Below are positions 29,089 to 37,401 of a DNA stretch of 64,000 nt, piece by piece. The position numbers and the translations under genes are program-made. Below the pieces are notes generated by a model. That model was given only the letters and a program-made list of their open reading frames with translations, searched no databases and was not told where the DNA came from. Source of the DNA: Laceyella sacchari (GTDB lineage Bacteria > Bacillota > Bacilli > Thermoactinomycetales > Thermoactinomycetaceae); the NCBI RefSeq assembly GCF_004343255.1, contig NZ_SMDD01000003.1, forward strand, positions 459,038 through 523,037. Direction: 5' to 3'. Within the stretch, counting starts at the first letter, position 1. Each line of letters begins with the position of its first letter.

Positions 29089-29475
29089 ATGTTACAACCC
29101 AACGCACTTGCTCCCTTGATGCTTCGCATCGGCCTAGGGAGCATCCTTTTCGCCCACGGACTGCAAAAACTCTTGTTCATCAGCCGAACCATGGAATTTT
29201 TCGAGCTGATTGGCATTCCTTTCCCCACCTTATCCGCCTATGGCATCGCCACGATGGAAACTTTGTGCGGCATCGCGTTTTATTTGGGGATTCACATCCG
29301 GTTGGCCGGATTGTGTACCATTCTGCTGATGTGTGGCACCATCATCACGGTGAAAGGGGCCAAAGGCTTTATCGATGGGTACGAATTTGACGCCTTAATC
29401 ATAGTGAACGCCATTTCTCTCATGTTCACTGGGCCTGGCGAATATAGTATCTCCCATATCTCTCATCATCCCTAG
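29089..29475 (+). CDS. DoxX family membrane protein
   Basis: 128-residue protein with four membrane helices, DoxX family. The N-terminal LMLRIGLGSILFAHGLQKLL and the GIPFPTLSAYGIATMETLCG segment are typical. Some relatives belong to quinone-linked oxidoreductase complexes or help respond to oxidative stress; the role here is unknown. AAAGGAG precedes the ATG at 29089. It is a single gene ended by a palindromic terminator. Confidence 0.88.
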   Translation: MLQPNALAPLMLRIGLGSILFAHGLQKLLFISRTMEFFELIGIPFPTLSAYGIATMETLCGIAFYLGIHIRLAGLCTILLMCGTIITVKGAKGFIDGYEFDALIIVNAISLMFTGPGEYSISHISHHP

Positions 29476-29564
29476 TGCTTTTGGCTTTTCGGCTATCCCA
29501 TTCGCAAGCCGGAAACAACCACTGCCTTTTAAAATTCGCGCTCGTCTGATATTGCTTCCATTCC

Positions 29565-29587
29565 ATCGTCATATGACGATTTTTTTT
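29565..29587 (+). terminator. Terminator after the DoxX gene
   Basis: Perfect palindrome ATCGTCATATGACGAT followed by eight T. Confidence 0.8.
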
Positions 29588-29638
29588 ATTTCCTTTATAA
29601 TAAATGATGAACTTCCAACAAACAGAGTGAGGGACACG

Positions 29639-30511
29639 ATGGATACAATCACACACGGCCTGTTTGGCTATACGATGTATCAGTGCTTAAAAAAAGAGGA
29701 CATGCCCGTCAAAGAAGGGAAAGCCCTGTTGTTTGTGTCATTGGTCAGTAACCAAATCCCCGATATCGACGTGGTTGTCCGCGTAACCGAAACGGGCCGT
29801 ATCATGGAACAGATGTGGCATCGCGGGCTAACTCATTCCTTGTTGTTCATTCCTATTTGGGCTTTGCTTCTTTACGTTTTGGTGCGGCTGATGTTCAAAG
29901 AAAAAGAATGGCGCTTCTTCCACCTGTCTTTGTTCGGAGTCGCCCTTCATGATTTTGTCGATTGTTTCAACGCCTGGGGCACCGGCTTATTTGAGCCATT
30001 TTCCTCCGCACGCATCACCTTGGGAACCCTTCCCATTGTCGACTTCGTCTTTTGGGGTATCTTCCTGGCCGGTTTTTTGCTCTCTTATATAAAAAAACAC
30101 ATCCCCAAACAGCGAATTTTCCAATGGGTGGCTTTGGGAATGCTCCTTCATTTCAGCATCCAAACAGCACAAGGGTTGATTGTGGAACAACGGGCCGAGC
30201 AACGTTATGACCGCGTCGAACTGGCAGCCAGCTTTGTTCCTTGGCATTTTCGGGTAATCGGCAAAAGCGGAAACCATGTAGAATTGACGGATGCCACCGT
30301 ATGGTCGACCAGCCAACCAGTGGCTTCTCTCAAATCGCATGAAGAAGCCGATTTGTCCCCCTTGTTCAATCAAAATCCCAAAGCAAAAGTTCTCTACGAA
30401 TGGTCGCCGTTTGTCGTCATCGTCAATGACAGCAAACGCTTGGGCATTTATGATCCGCGTTTTTACCGCGACGGGGAATCGTTCCTCAGTGAATACATCG
30501 AAAAACGGTGA
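29639..30511 (+). CDS. YdjM-type membrane metal-dependent hydrolase
   Basis: 290-residue membrane protein of the PF04307 (YdjM/LexA-binding hydrolase) family. The conserved metal-ligand region is near the N-terminus: MDTITHGLFGY, SNQIPDIDVV and MWHRGLTHSL (the His-rich motif). Four helices follow, then a soluble C-terminal domain of about 110 residues. The activity is not established for most members. The start is set by GAGGG before the ATG at 29639. A possible promoter has TATAAT at 29596-29601 and a -35 overlapping the preceding terminator. Confidence 0.87.
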   Translation: MDTITHGLFGYTMYQCLKKEDMPVKEGKALLFVSLVSNQIPDIDVVVRVTETGRIMEQMWHRGLTHSLLFIPIWALLLYVLVRLMFKEKEWRFFHLSLFGVALHDFVDCFNAWGTGLFEPFSSARITLGTLPIVDFVFWGIFLAGFLLSYIKKHIPKQRIFQWVALGMLLHFSIQTAQGLIVEQRAEQRYDRVELAASFVPWHFRVIGKSGNHVELTDATVWSTSQPVASLKSHEEADLSPLFNQNPKAKVLYEWSPFVVIVNDSKRLGIYDPRFYRDGESFLSEYIEKR

Positions 30512-30629
30512 AGCGAAAGGGCCATCCAACCCCTGTTTTCAAATCGCTGAACCATGACGCCAACACCGATGTCAGGCATTGTCGCGTTATACCCGTTTTA
30601 ACACATTTCTCAAAAGGGGGACTCGGCTT

Positions 30630-31466
30630 ATGACTCAGCTCGTTTCTCTTGAATGGCTATACAACCACCTGAACGATCCGCAATTGATTATCGTGGATTG
30701 CCGTTTCCAGCTTGGACAACCTACCGCCGGAAAGGAAGCTTATCTCCGTGATCATATCCCAGGCGCCTTTTATCTTGATCTTGACCAAGACTTGTCCGCT
30801 CCCCCATCCGTCCACGGCGGACGTCATCCCCTGCCTGATCCCCATATGTTCGCCGCCAAGGCGGGAGCCATCGGCATCGGTGACAACGTCACCGTCATCG
30901 CTTATGACGATCAAGGGGGAGCCATGGCTGGACGTTTGTGGTGGTTGCTTCATTATTTCGGGCACCATCGGGCAAAAGTGTTGAACGGCTCTTACACCTT
31001 ATGGAAAAAACAAGGCTTGCCGATTACCGCCGAACGGCCAACAGCACAGCCCCGTACCTTCCATCCACAGATCAACCACCGCTGGTTGGCCTCCATGGAA
31101 GAGGTGAAGGCTAAGCTTAACGATTCACACACGGTGATCATCGACTCTCGCGAAGGCGCACGTTACCGCGGCGAACAGGAACCGATCGATCCCGTGGCCG
31201 GACATATACCAGGCGCGAAACACTATTTCTTCAAAGAAACCCAGCTCGCTGACGGCCGTTTCAAATCAGGAGAAGCGCTTGCTGAACACTTCGCCGGCAT
31301 TTCCAAAGAACAGGAAGTGATCGTCTATTGTGGTTCTGGGGTAACAGCGACCCCCAATGTTATCGCCCTCATGGAGGCCGGTTACCAACAGGTCAAGCTT
31401 TACGCTGGCAGTTGGAGTGATTGGATTTCATACCAAGACAATCCGGTCGCCACTGGAGATGAATAA
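30630..31466 (+). CDS. Sulfurtransferase (two-domain rhodanese)
   Basis: 278-residue tandem rhodanese of the thiosulfate/3-mercaptopyruvate sulfurtransferase type. The first domain (residues 1-130) is inactive-like; the second carries the catalytic cysteine in VIVYCGSGVTATPNVIAL. The loop CGSGVT resembles mercaptopyruvate transferases more than classical CRKGVT thiosulfate enzymes. ATG at 30630 follows AAAGGGGG. Its likely job is sulfane-sulfur transfer or cyanide/sulfide detoxification in the cytoplasm. Confidence 0.92.
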   Translation: MTQLVSLEWLYNHLNDPQLIIVDCRFQLGQPTAGKEAYLRDHIPGAFYLDLDQDLSAPPSVHGGRHPLPDPHMFAAKAGAIGIGDNVTVIAYDDQGGAMAGRLWWLLHYFGHHRAKVLNGSYTLWKKQGLPITAERPTAQPRTFHPQINHRWLASMEEVKAKLNDSHTVIIDSREGARYRGEQEPIDPVAGHIPGAKHYFFKETQLADGRFKSGEALAEHFAGISKEQEVIVYCGSGVTATPNVIALMEAGYQQVKLYAGSWSDWISYQDNPVATGDE

Positions 31467-31471
31467 ACAAA

Positions 31472-31504
31472 AAAGGGATTCGCCTTGTACGGGCGAATCC
31501 CTTT
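31472..31504. terminator. Bidirectional terminator between the rhodanese and aldehyde dehydrogenase genes
   Basis: AAAGGGATTCGCC pairs with GGGCGAATCCCTTT between two convergent genes; A-rich on the left, so it also works for the minus strand. Confidence 0.88.
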
Positions 31505-31513
31505 CCCATCTTA

Positions 31514-32881
31514 TCAACCGTAAAATTTTTTCAACCAGTTGAGCGCATTCTTAGTAAAAGAATATCGCAAGGGCATGTCAAACTGCGTCGTCTGCTTAAC
31601 AATCGCTTTTTCGTGGCTGAAGCAATCAAAGCTGTACTTTCCATGGTAATTACCCAACCCGCTCGTGCCAACACCACCGAACGGCAGATGTGGATTGCCG
31701 ATGTGTACAATGGTGTCATTGATGCAGCCACCACCAAATGGCAAGGAACGTATCACTTTTTCTTGGTTTTGCTCGTTCTCCGAAAAAAAGTATAACGCTA
31801 ATGGCTTTTCCTTCTTGCGAATTGCCGCAATCGCTTCATCCAGATCGGTAAAAGTAAACACCGGCAAAATCGGCCCAAAAATCTCTTCTTGCATCACCGG
31901 TGCCTCCCAGCTTACTCCTGTCAACACCGTCGGCTCAATGACACGCCGTTGCGCATCGGTTTTGCCACCAATGACAACCTCCCCATCAGCCAAGAACGCC
32001 TCCAATCGTGAAAAATGGCGTTCATTCACAATATGCCCATAATTCTCGCTCGTCAGCGGATCTTTCCCGTAAAACCGCGCGATTTCTTGTTTTAACTGCG
32101 CCAACCACACATCTTTGCGTTCTTCATGAATCAACACATAATCTGGCGCGACGCACGTCTGGCCCGCATTCAACCATTTGCCCCATACAATTCTGCGGGC
32201 AGCCAGCTCAATATTGGCATCTTTATCGATGATGACCGGACTTTTGCCCCCCAGCTCCAACGTCACCGGAGTCAATGTTTGGGCCGCCTTTTCCATAATC
32301 GTTTTGCCTACCTGCGCACTTCCGGTGAAGAAGATATGATCAAACGGCAGATCTAACAGCGCTTTGCTCGTCTCCACATCTCCTTCAATCACCGCAATGT
32401 ATTCCTCCTCGAAAATCCCCTTAATCATTTGCATGATCACTTGGGACGTATGCGGTGCCCATTCCGATGGCTTGAGTGTGACGCAGTTCCCTGCCGCAAT
32501 CGCTCCAATCAGCGGCATCACCGCGAGATTGAATGGATAATTCCAAGGGGAAATAATCAGGGTGAGCCCATACGGCTCAGGATACACATAACTCTTCGAT
32601 CCCATCAGCACTTGCGGTGTCGGAACTTTTCTCGGCTTGGCCCATGTTTTCAAACGCTTGCTAACATATTTGATCTCATCCAGCGTCGGTCCGATTTCCG
32701 ACAAATATGCATCAAACTCTGAACGATGCAAATCCTTTTTTAATGCGGTGGTAATGTCAGGCTCATATCGTTTGATGGCTGATTGCAATTTGCGCAAGCT
32801 CTCCAAGCGAAAGGCGATTTCCTTGGTTTTCCCCGTCAGGTAAAACTCCTTCTGCTTCTCAAAAATCTCTTTATGTCGCAT
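31514..32881 (-). CDS. Aldehyde dehydrogenase (class 3 type, YwdH-like)
   Basis: 455-residue NAD(P)-dependent aldehyde dehydrogenase of the fatty-aldehyde class. The cofactor region has ISPWNYPFNLAVMPLIGAIA and FTGSAQVGKTIM. The general base Glu is in VTLELGGKSPVI, and the catalytic Cys in NAGQTCVAPDYVL. The C-terminal FGGVGTSGLGNYHGKYSFD and a hydrophobic tail are typical of class 3 enzymes, whose tails can associate with membrane. It probably oxidises medium to long-chain aldehydes. Confidence 0.95.
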   Translation of the reverse strand: MRHKEIFEKQKEFYLTGKTKEIAFRLESLRKLQSAIKRYEPDITTALKKDLHRSEFDAYLSEIGPTLDEIKYVSKRLKTWAKPRKVPTPQVLMGSKSYVYPEPYGLTLIISPWNYPFNLAVMPLIGAIAAGNCVTLKPSEWAPHTSQVIMQMIKGIFEEEYIAVIEGDVETSKALLDLPFDHIFFTGSAQVGKTIMEKAAQTLTPVTLELGGKSPVIIDKDANIELAARRIVWGKWLNAGQTCVAPDYVLIHEERKDVWLAQLKQEIARFYGKDPLTSENYGHIVNERHFSRLEAFLADGEVVIGGKTDAQRRVIEPTVLTGVSWEAPVMQEEIFGPILPVFTFTDLDEAIAAIRKKEKPLALYFFSENEQNQEKVIRSLPFGGGCINDTIVHIGNPHLPFGGVGTSGLGNYHGKYSFDCFSHEKAIVKQTTQFDMPLRYSFTKNALNWLKKFYG

Positions 32882-32957
32882 CCATTCACCACGCCCCCAC
32901 TCAGATGTTATCAGCTTCAGTATAGAAAATGAGCCTCACTTTCTCAAGAAAAGCAAT

Positions 32958-33434
32958 TCATTTAAATGTCGAATGCACCCCAAACCGTTCACGCCAGTGT
33001 TCCACCAAACGGAGACGGTATGATTCACTCAGCTGCTGAACGGCCCCTTGATGAATCAAACGCAAATAAGCGAGGCTAGGCCGGATTTCTTCCTCAGATT
33101 TGTTAACCACTGTGTATGTTTCCGCTTCGAACCAGCTTTCCCGATGTCGCACCTTCACGCGAATGCGCCGATAATGGCCAACATCCACACCTTCCCGTTT
33201 ATCCAATTCCGGCAAGGCTTCTTGATCGAGGCGATAAAGCACACCTTCTACCTCTTCTCCTGGCGCCGGCACAATGTCTGCCACCCCACCCTGCCGATAT
33301 TCGCTGTACATGGTAAACGCAAGCCGATGGTCGGGAAGCGTCGCCGAGCCAAGCACCTGATAGCGCCCTTCGCCCACCGTCCCTTTGAAGCTCTCTTTAT
33401 CCATGCATGAACCGTATGCAAAATAATATAACAC
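32958..33434 (-). CDS. Gamma-glutamylcyclotransferase-like protein
   Basis: 158-residue protein of the AIG2/GGCT fold. YYFAYGSCMDKESF at the N-terminus forms the substrate loop (YGSxxD/M), and the catalytic acid is in ALPELDKREGVDVGHYRR. Members cleave gamma-glutamyl dipeptides or related amides to 5-oxoproline; the substrate is not known. The GTG at 33434 is preferred because homologues begin at the YYFAYGS motif; an ATG six codons earlier lacks a ribosome site. Confidence 0.88.
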   Translation of the reverse strand: MLYYFAYGSCMDKESFKGTVGEGRYQVLGSATLPDHRLAFTMYSEYRQGGVADIVPAPGEEVEGVLYRLDQEALPELDKREGVDVGHYRRIRVKVRHRESWFEAETYTVVNKSEEEIRPSLAYLRLIHQGAVQQLSESYRLRLVEHWRERFGVHSTFK

Positions 33435-33552
33435 GCTCTCCTCTCCCTTCATCCGGAGACTACTGTCTACCGGTCAACGCGAATGGCCGAACGCGCTCTA
33501 ACCATCATATGTTTAACCGTCCATCTTCTTTACCCGTTCAGCTGGGAAAATA

Positions 33553-33578
33553 CACAAAAAAAGGGGCGTTAACGCCCC
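33553..33578 (-). terminator. Terminator overlapping the end of the MFS gene
   Basis: GGGGCGTTAACGCCCC (33563-33578) followed by seven U. The MFS stop codon TAA (33569-33571) lies at the centre of this palindrome. Confidence 0.9.
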
Positions 33579-34828
33579 GTTCCCTGATGTGCCGGGTTCG
33601 CGGGCAATGGTTTCTTCACCCGTCCAACCAGCGGCACCTTGCGAATCGCCAACCATGTCAGCAATTGAGTAAAACCGATGACCAGCACAAACCACCGCAA
33701 CTCGGTGGGATCCTTGATTTGGGCAACCCACAAAATAAAGAGCAAAATCCCTGTGACACGTCCCACATTTAACATCAACTCCCGCGAAACCACATACTCC
33801 ACCCGCAAAGCCGCCGATTGTTCGGTCTCACCGATCACATCAAACACAGTAGAAGTGAGAGGCGCCAGGTAAAACGGATAAAACAGCGCGCCACCCACAC
33901 CCATCACCCACATCGTCCATTCACTCATGTGAAACGCAAACGGCAAAATGACCAAACCCATCATCAAGGCCCCAACCAAGATAAACATATTTCGTGATTT
34001 CGGTTTCATCATTCTGCCGACCACAAAATACGACAGCATAGACACAAGGGAGCCCACTGTATAGAAACTACCTACAGTGAATTCATCTTTAGTGGTGACA
34101 TACACCAGCAAACTGATGAGAAAGGAGAACACCCCTTCACGCAACCCTTGCGCGGCCATAGCCAGACCGACATAACGCCAATGGGCATCACGCTTCCCCA
34201 ATAGACGCAACACCCGGGCTAATTGGAATTCACCCCGAGCCAATCGGGACTTGAAAAGAAAGCTGACCACCACCGCCGCTAGGAAAATAGATAACGACAG
34301 TCCAAAAATGAAATGGTAACCGCGCACCTGTCCCATGTTGCGAATCAACAAACCGGAAATAAACGGGGCAGCGATCCCCGTGATGGATGTAACCAGTCCA
34401 TTTGCCCCATTAAAAATATCACGGTTGTCCCGCTCAGTGATTTCAAAATAAAGCACATTGTAGGCCAGCCAGAAAAACCCCGCTCCCAACCCCAGCAGCG
34501 CACCGAGCAAGTAGACATAAGCGGCCGCATTTTTGCCAAGCAGCCAAACCACCAAATAAAACAAGGACAAGATAGCCACACCCAAGCGAATCGACACCAC
34601 GCGGTCAACCTTTTTCACCATCCATCCGGCCACGACGAAAGTAAGCGCCGCCACCACGAAATGGATGAGATTAAACCAGCTGATCATGCTCCAATCTTTT
34701 TTGATCTTCCACAGAAAGACATTGACAAATGTTCCAGACAAAGCAGTAGCTACAGCAAACAAGCCGTTTTCCAGCAACAATAGCCATGCTGAACGATCCA
34801 GTTTACTCCATGTGTTTATTCGTCGCAT
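33569..34828 (-). CDS. MFS transporter
   Basis: 419-residue major facilitator protein with twelve predicted membrane helices. The loop between helices 2 and 3 is AGWMVKKVDRVVSIRLG, a variant of the MFS motif GxxxDRxGRR. The helix 5 region is GLVTSITGIAAPFISGLLI, and the central cytoplasmic loop is at about residues 190-225. The substrate is unknown; similar Bacillales proteins (YqgE/YkuC-like) are annotated only as MFS. It is a single gene whose stop codon lies within its terminator. Confidence 0.87.
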   Translation of the reverse strand: MRRINTWSKLDRSAWLLLLENGLFAVATALSGTFVNVFLWKIKKDWSMISWFNLIHFVVAALTFVVAGWMVKKVDRVVSIRLGVAILSLFYLVVWLLGKNAAAYVYLLGALLGLGAGFFWLAYNVLYFEITERDNRDIFNGANGLVTSITGIAAPFISGLLIRNMGQVRGYHFIFGLSLSIFLAAVVVSFLFKSRLARGEFQLARVLRLLGKRDAHWRYVGLAMAAQGLREGVFSFLISLLVYVTTKDEFTVGSFYTVGSLVSMLSYFVVGRMMKPKSRNMFILVGALMMGLVILPFAFHMSEWTMWVMGVGGALFYPFYLAPLTSTVFDVIGETEQSAALRVEYVVSRELMLNVGRVTGILLFILWVAQIKDPTELRWFVLVIGFTQLLTWLAIRKVPLVGRVKKPLPANPAHQGTGR

Positions 34829-34873
34829 AGGTTAGCTCACCAGTCTTAGCTTAACCAACTGCCCCTCGAATAT

Positions 34874-34900
34874 GAAAAAGGGGTGGAATGCTCCACCCCT
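34874..34900 (-). terminator. Terminator overlapping the rhomboid-like stop codon
   Basis: AGGGGTGGAGCATTCCACCCCT followed by a U-run; the TAG stop at 34899-34901 lies in its upstream edge. Confidence 0.85.
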
Positions 34901-35510
34901 ACTGCCAATCATCCTCATCTTGATCAAACTGCATACTTTTGAACTGAATGAAAATCATCGCCAAGACAAAGCCCGTAGTCAGGGCAACAATATGTCCAAA
35001 CAGCAGATTCCAACCAAACGCTAAATTGATTACCACGAAAACGAGAACCATCCGGCCCATGACGGGATGAATCATCCCCCGCAGCGCCAAAAACAGATAT
35101 ACGCCTAACAGGCCGTAAATCGCTTCATTGGCTCCGGTAATCACCCCGTCGACGTCAGTCAAATAAATACCCCAATATCCAGCGATTCCCGCACACAAAT
35201 AAATGAATAAAAATGAGAGCTTACCAAACAACCATTCCAATTGGGGCGCAAACAAATACAAGGAAACTCCCATCATCAACAATTGAAGCAGATGGACGTG
35301 CAAAAAAAGAGAAGAGACCAATCTCCAATACTCCCCATCCTGAATGCGCCATTGCACAAATGCCCCAAATTGGACCCAAGCAGCCGGACCAACACCTTTG
35401 CCACTAAAGGCATACATGAGGAAGACGACAATTTGAACCAAGATGATACCTGTCACAACAGGAAATAGCTGTGGAAAACGCCGAACCGGAATCAATGTGT
35501 GTCTGAACAA
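34899..35510 (-). CDS. Rhomboid-like membrane protein lacking the usual catalytic serine
   Basis: 203-residue six-helix protein with the rhomboid fold order. The helix 4 active-site motif, normally GxSGxxFG, reads GANEAIYGLLG, so serine is replaced by asparagine. The oxyanion-side HxxxN of helix 2 reads QLLMMG after FLHVHLL. Only the helix 6 histidine (FGHIVALTTG) is retained. It is therefore probably a rhomboid pseudoprotease that binds rather than cuts membrane proteins. TTG at 35510 is set by GGAGG 7 nt upstream and overlaps psd by 19 nt, giving a psd-rhomboid unit. A sequencing error cannot be excluded, but several active-site residues differ together. Confidence 0.8.
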   Translation of the reverse strand: MFRHTLIPVRRFPQLFPVVTGIILVQIVVFLMYAFSGKGVGPAAWVQFGAFVQWRIQDGEYWRLVSSLFLHVHLLQLLMMGVSLYLFAPQLEWLFGKLSFLFIYLCAGIAGYWGIYLTDVDGVITGANEAIYGLLGVYLFLALRGMIHPVMGRMVLVFVVINLAFGWNLLFGHIVALTTGFVLAMIFIQFKSMQFDQDEDDWQ

Positions 35511-36370
35511 GAAGCTTCCTCCTCCAATCTGACCAATCGGGCGATCTCTTGTCCCATCCGCACGCTCGTTCCTTTGGCCAGAGGAATGCTCCACTCGATT
35601 TGTCCCGGTTCAAACAGAAGAATCACAGTGGAACCGAACTCAAACCGCCCCACCTCCGCTCCTTTGGCCAAGCGTTCTGGAGTAGCATAATCCTTGTGCG
35701 CGAAAGGTCGGCTCGGTTTGGGATTGGTAGCGATCGCTTGATCGTAGGTCACTTTGATGCTACCGACATTGGTGGCCCCCACCTTAATGAGTGCCGTGAG
35801 CCCACTCTCTCCTTCAATATAAGTGATGACCCGCTCATTCACTGCAAATAGTCCCGGCACCAGCCGGACGCCCATCTCATTGACGGGATACAACTCACCC
35901 GGTATGTAGGTGGATGAAACAACTCTCCCGGCAATCGGCATATGAATGCGGTGGTAATCCCGCGGGCTTAAATAGATGGTGACAAATTGCCCGCCATCAA
36001 AGCGTTTCACCGCGGCTTCATTTCCACCCAGCAATTGGGACAATGAGTAAGAAATCCCTTTGGCTTGGATCAACCGACCCTCCGTGATCGTCCCACCCTC
36101 GGACACAGTGCCGTCCACCGGGCTCACCACTTGGGCTTTCCCACCGCAGATCGGGCGCGCTTCGGGATGAAGCTCGCGAACAAAAAAGTCAAGCAGATGC
36201 TCAAATTGATCAAGTGGTTTCTTTACAGGAGCCAGGTCAATGTCAAAATGACGTATGTACAAGGGTATCAGGTGACGACTGAATGGATGCCGCGCCACCT
36301 TTCCCATCAGGCGCGAGAGCCCTTTTTTGGGCAACCCCCGCCAAATCGCTTTGGTTATGCTTTGCTTCAT
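35492..36370 (-). CDS. psd: Phosphatidylserine decarboxylase proenzyme
   Basis: 292-residue Psd that converts phosphatidylserine to phosphatidylethanolamine at the membrane and cuts itself to make a pyruvoyl cofactor. The triad is visible: Asp in SPVDGTVSEGG, His in DYHRIHMPIAG, and the self-cleavage Gly-Ser in FEFGSTVILLFEPG. GAGGAGG precedes ATG at 36370; a longer frame upstream has no start signal. The pssA gene is not in the window. It overlaps the rhomboid-like gene and is probably cotranscribed with it. Confidence 0.95.
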   Translation of the reverse strand: MKQSITKAIWRGLPKKGLSRLMGKVARHPFSRHLIPLYIRHFDIDLAPVKKPLDQFEHLLDFFVRELHPEARPICGGKAQVVSPVDGTVSEGGTITEGRLIQAKGISYSLSQLLGGNEAAVKRFDGGQFVTIYLSPRDYHRIHMPIAGRVVSSTYIPGELYPVNEMGVRLVPGLFAVNERVITYIEGESGLTALIKVGATNVGSIKVTYDQAIATNPKPSRPFAHKDYATPERLAKGAEVGRFEFGSTVILLFEPGQIEWSIPLAKGTSVRMGQEIARLVRLEEEASCSDTH

Positions 36371-36425
36371 ATAATCCTCCTCACAGGAAAATTTCGGCAG
36401 TAATATCTTCACCTTAACCGGACAC

Positions 36426-36432
36426 CATAATA
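36426..36432 (+). promoter_or_regulatory. Possible sigma-G -10 element of the gamma-type SASP gene
   Basis: CATAATA matches the sigma-G/sigma-F -10 consensus CATNNTA and lies 20 bp before the ATG. The -35 match at the expected distance is weak, so this rests on the -10 and on the known forespore expression of such genes. Confidence 0.4.
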
Positions 36433-36452
36433 AGCGACAAGGAGGTGAAAAA

Positions 36453-36743
36453 ATGAACACCAAAAACTTTACTCCACAAGAATCGAGAACCAATGCACAA
36501 CAAGTTCGCCAACAAAACCAGCAATCCGCTCAAGGTACTTCCAGCGGTTTTGCAAATGAGTTCGCCAGCGAAACCAATGCACAACAAGTCCGTCAACAAA
36601 ACCAACAATCCGCTCAAGCTGGCCGCATGTCCGGTGCGACCGCAGGCGGCTTCAACACGGAGTTCGCTAGCGAAACCAACGTACAACAAGTCCGTCAACA
36701 AAACCAACAATCTGAGGCTAAAAAGCGTAACAACCAACAATAA
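36453..36743 (+). CDS. sspE: Gamma-type small acid-soluble spore protein
   Basis: 96-residue gamma-type SASP, a forespore protein that is degraded at germination to supply amino acids. It contains three repeats of the block QQVRQQNQQS (about residues 16, 44 and 78) and FASETN motifs, which hold the germination protease cut sites. The composition is dominated by Gln, Asn, Ser and Ala. A strong AAGGAGGTG precedes the ATG. B. subtilis SspE has two such repeats, so the triplicated form is slightly longer. Not DNA-protecting, unlike the alpha/beta type. Confidence 0.93.
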   Translation: MNTKNFTPQESRTNAQQVRQQNQQSAQGTSSGFANEFASETNAQQVRQQNQQSAQAGRMSGATAGGFNTEFASETNVQQVRQQNQQSEAKKRNNQQ

Positions 36744-36771
36744 TCAAGCTTGTGGTACATGCTTCACCCAT

Positions 36772-36804
36772 AAATCCCATCCGCCATTATGGCAGATGGG
36801 ATTT
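36772..36804. terminator. Hairpin between sspE and the DUF502 gene
   Basis: AAATCCCATC pairs with GATGGGATTT between convergent genes; the DUF502 stop codon (36787-36789) is in its loop region. Confidence 0.75.
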
Positions 36805-37401
36805 ATGGTTGTGTGTGACGCCGCCGGAAATGATGAGCCGCAAGGCATCATCCACCGACATATCCAATTCTTCCACTTGTTCCCGCTCATACCAATGTAA
36901 ATCCCCTGAAAATTGATAGCTTTGCGGGAAATAAACCCCCACGTACTCTTTGCCGTCCGCCGTACGAAATACCGGCGCTTTCACCGTCAAAAAGCCAAGC
37001 TTGCGCGAACCGCCCAGGTGAACAAATACAACGGTGTCAAACGATTTCTTTTCACCGATAAACGAATGGATGGTATCTTTGAGCGTTCCGTACAAATCTC
37101 TGACCAGGGGGATTTTATCTAATATCGCCTCAATCATATCAAAGAGTTTTTTGGTTAGCCACAATTTGGTCAAAAAACCGATAACCAAAATTAAAGCGAT
37201 GACAAAGAGCAACCCCATCCCTGGAAAGGACCAAGGTAGCACCTTTTCTGCCCAATTCATGCCTAAGTTGTTAAGAAGCTGGTAAATGTAACGAACGAGG
37301 TAAACAGTGAGGGCAATCGGCAAAAACACAAGCAATCCATTTAGGAAATAGATGCTGAGGCGTTTGATCAAACCATTTCGCCGCAAAAACAACCACCTCA
37401 T
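36787..37401 (-). CDS. DUF502 family membrane protein
   Basis: 204-residue membrane protein, family DUF502. Two N-terminal helices (about 15-37 and 58-80) are followed by IPLVRDLYGTLKDTIHSFIG and a soluble C-terminal domain with VGVYFPQSYQFSGDLHWYER. Function is unknown in bacteria; plant relatives (LCV/COV) affect vascular patterning and membrane traffic. The ATG overlaps the stop of the upstream PBP gene in an ATGA arrangement, which implies translational coupling. Confidence 0.9.
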   Translation of the reverse strand: MRWLFLRRNGLIKRLSIYFLNGLLVFLPIALTVYLVRYIYQLLNNLGMNWAEKVLPWSFPGMGLLFVIALILVIGFLTKLWLTKKLFDMIEAILDKIPLVRDLYGTLKDTIHSFIGEKKSFDTVVFVHLGGSRKLGFLTVKAPVFRTADGKEYVGVYFPQSYQFSGDLHWYEREQVEELDMSVDDALRLIISGGVTHNHKSHLP

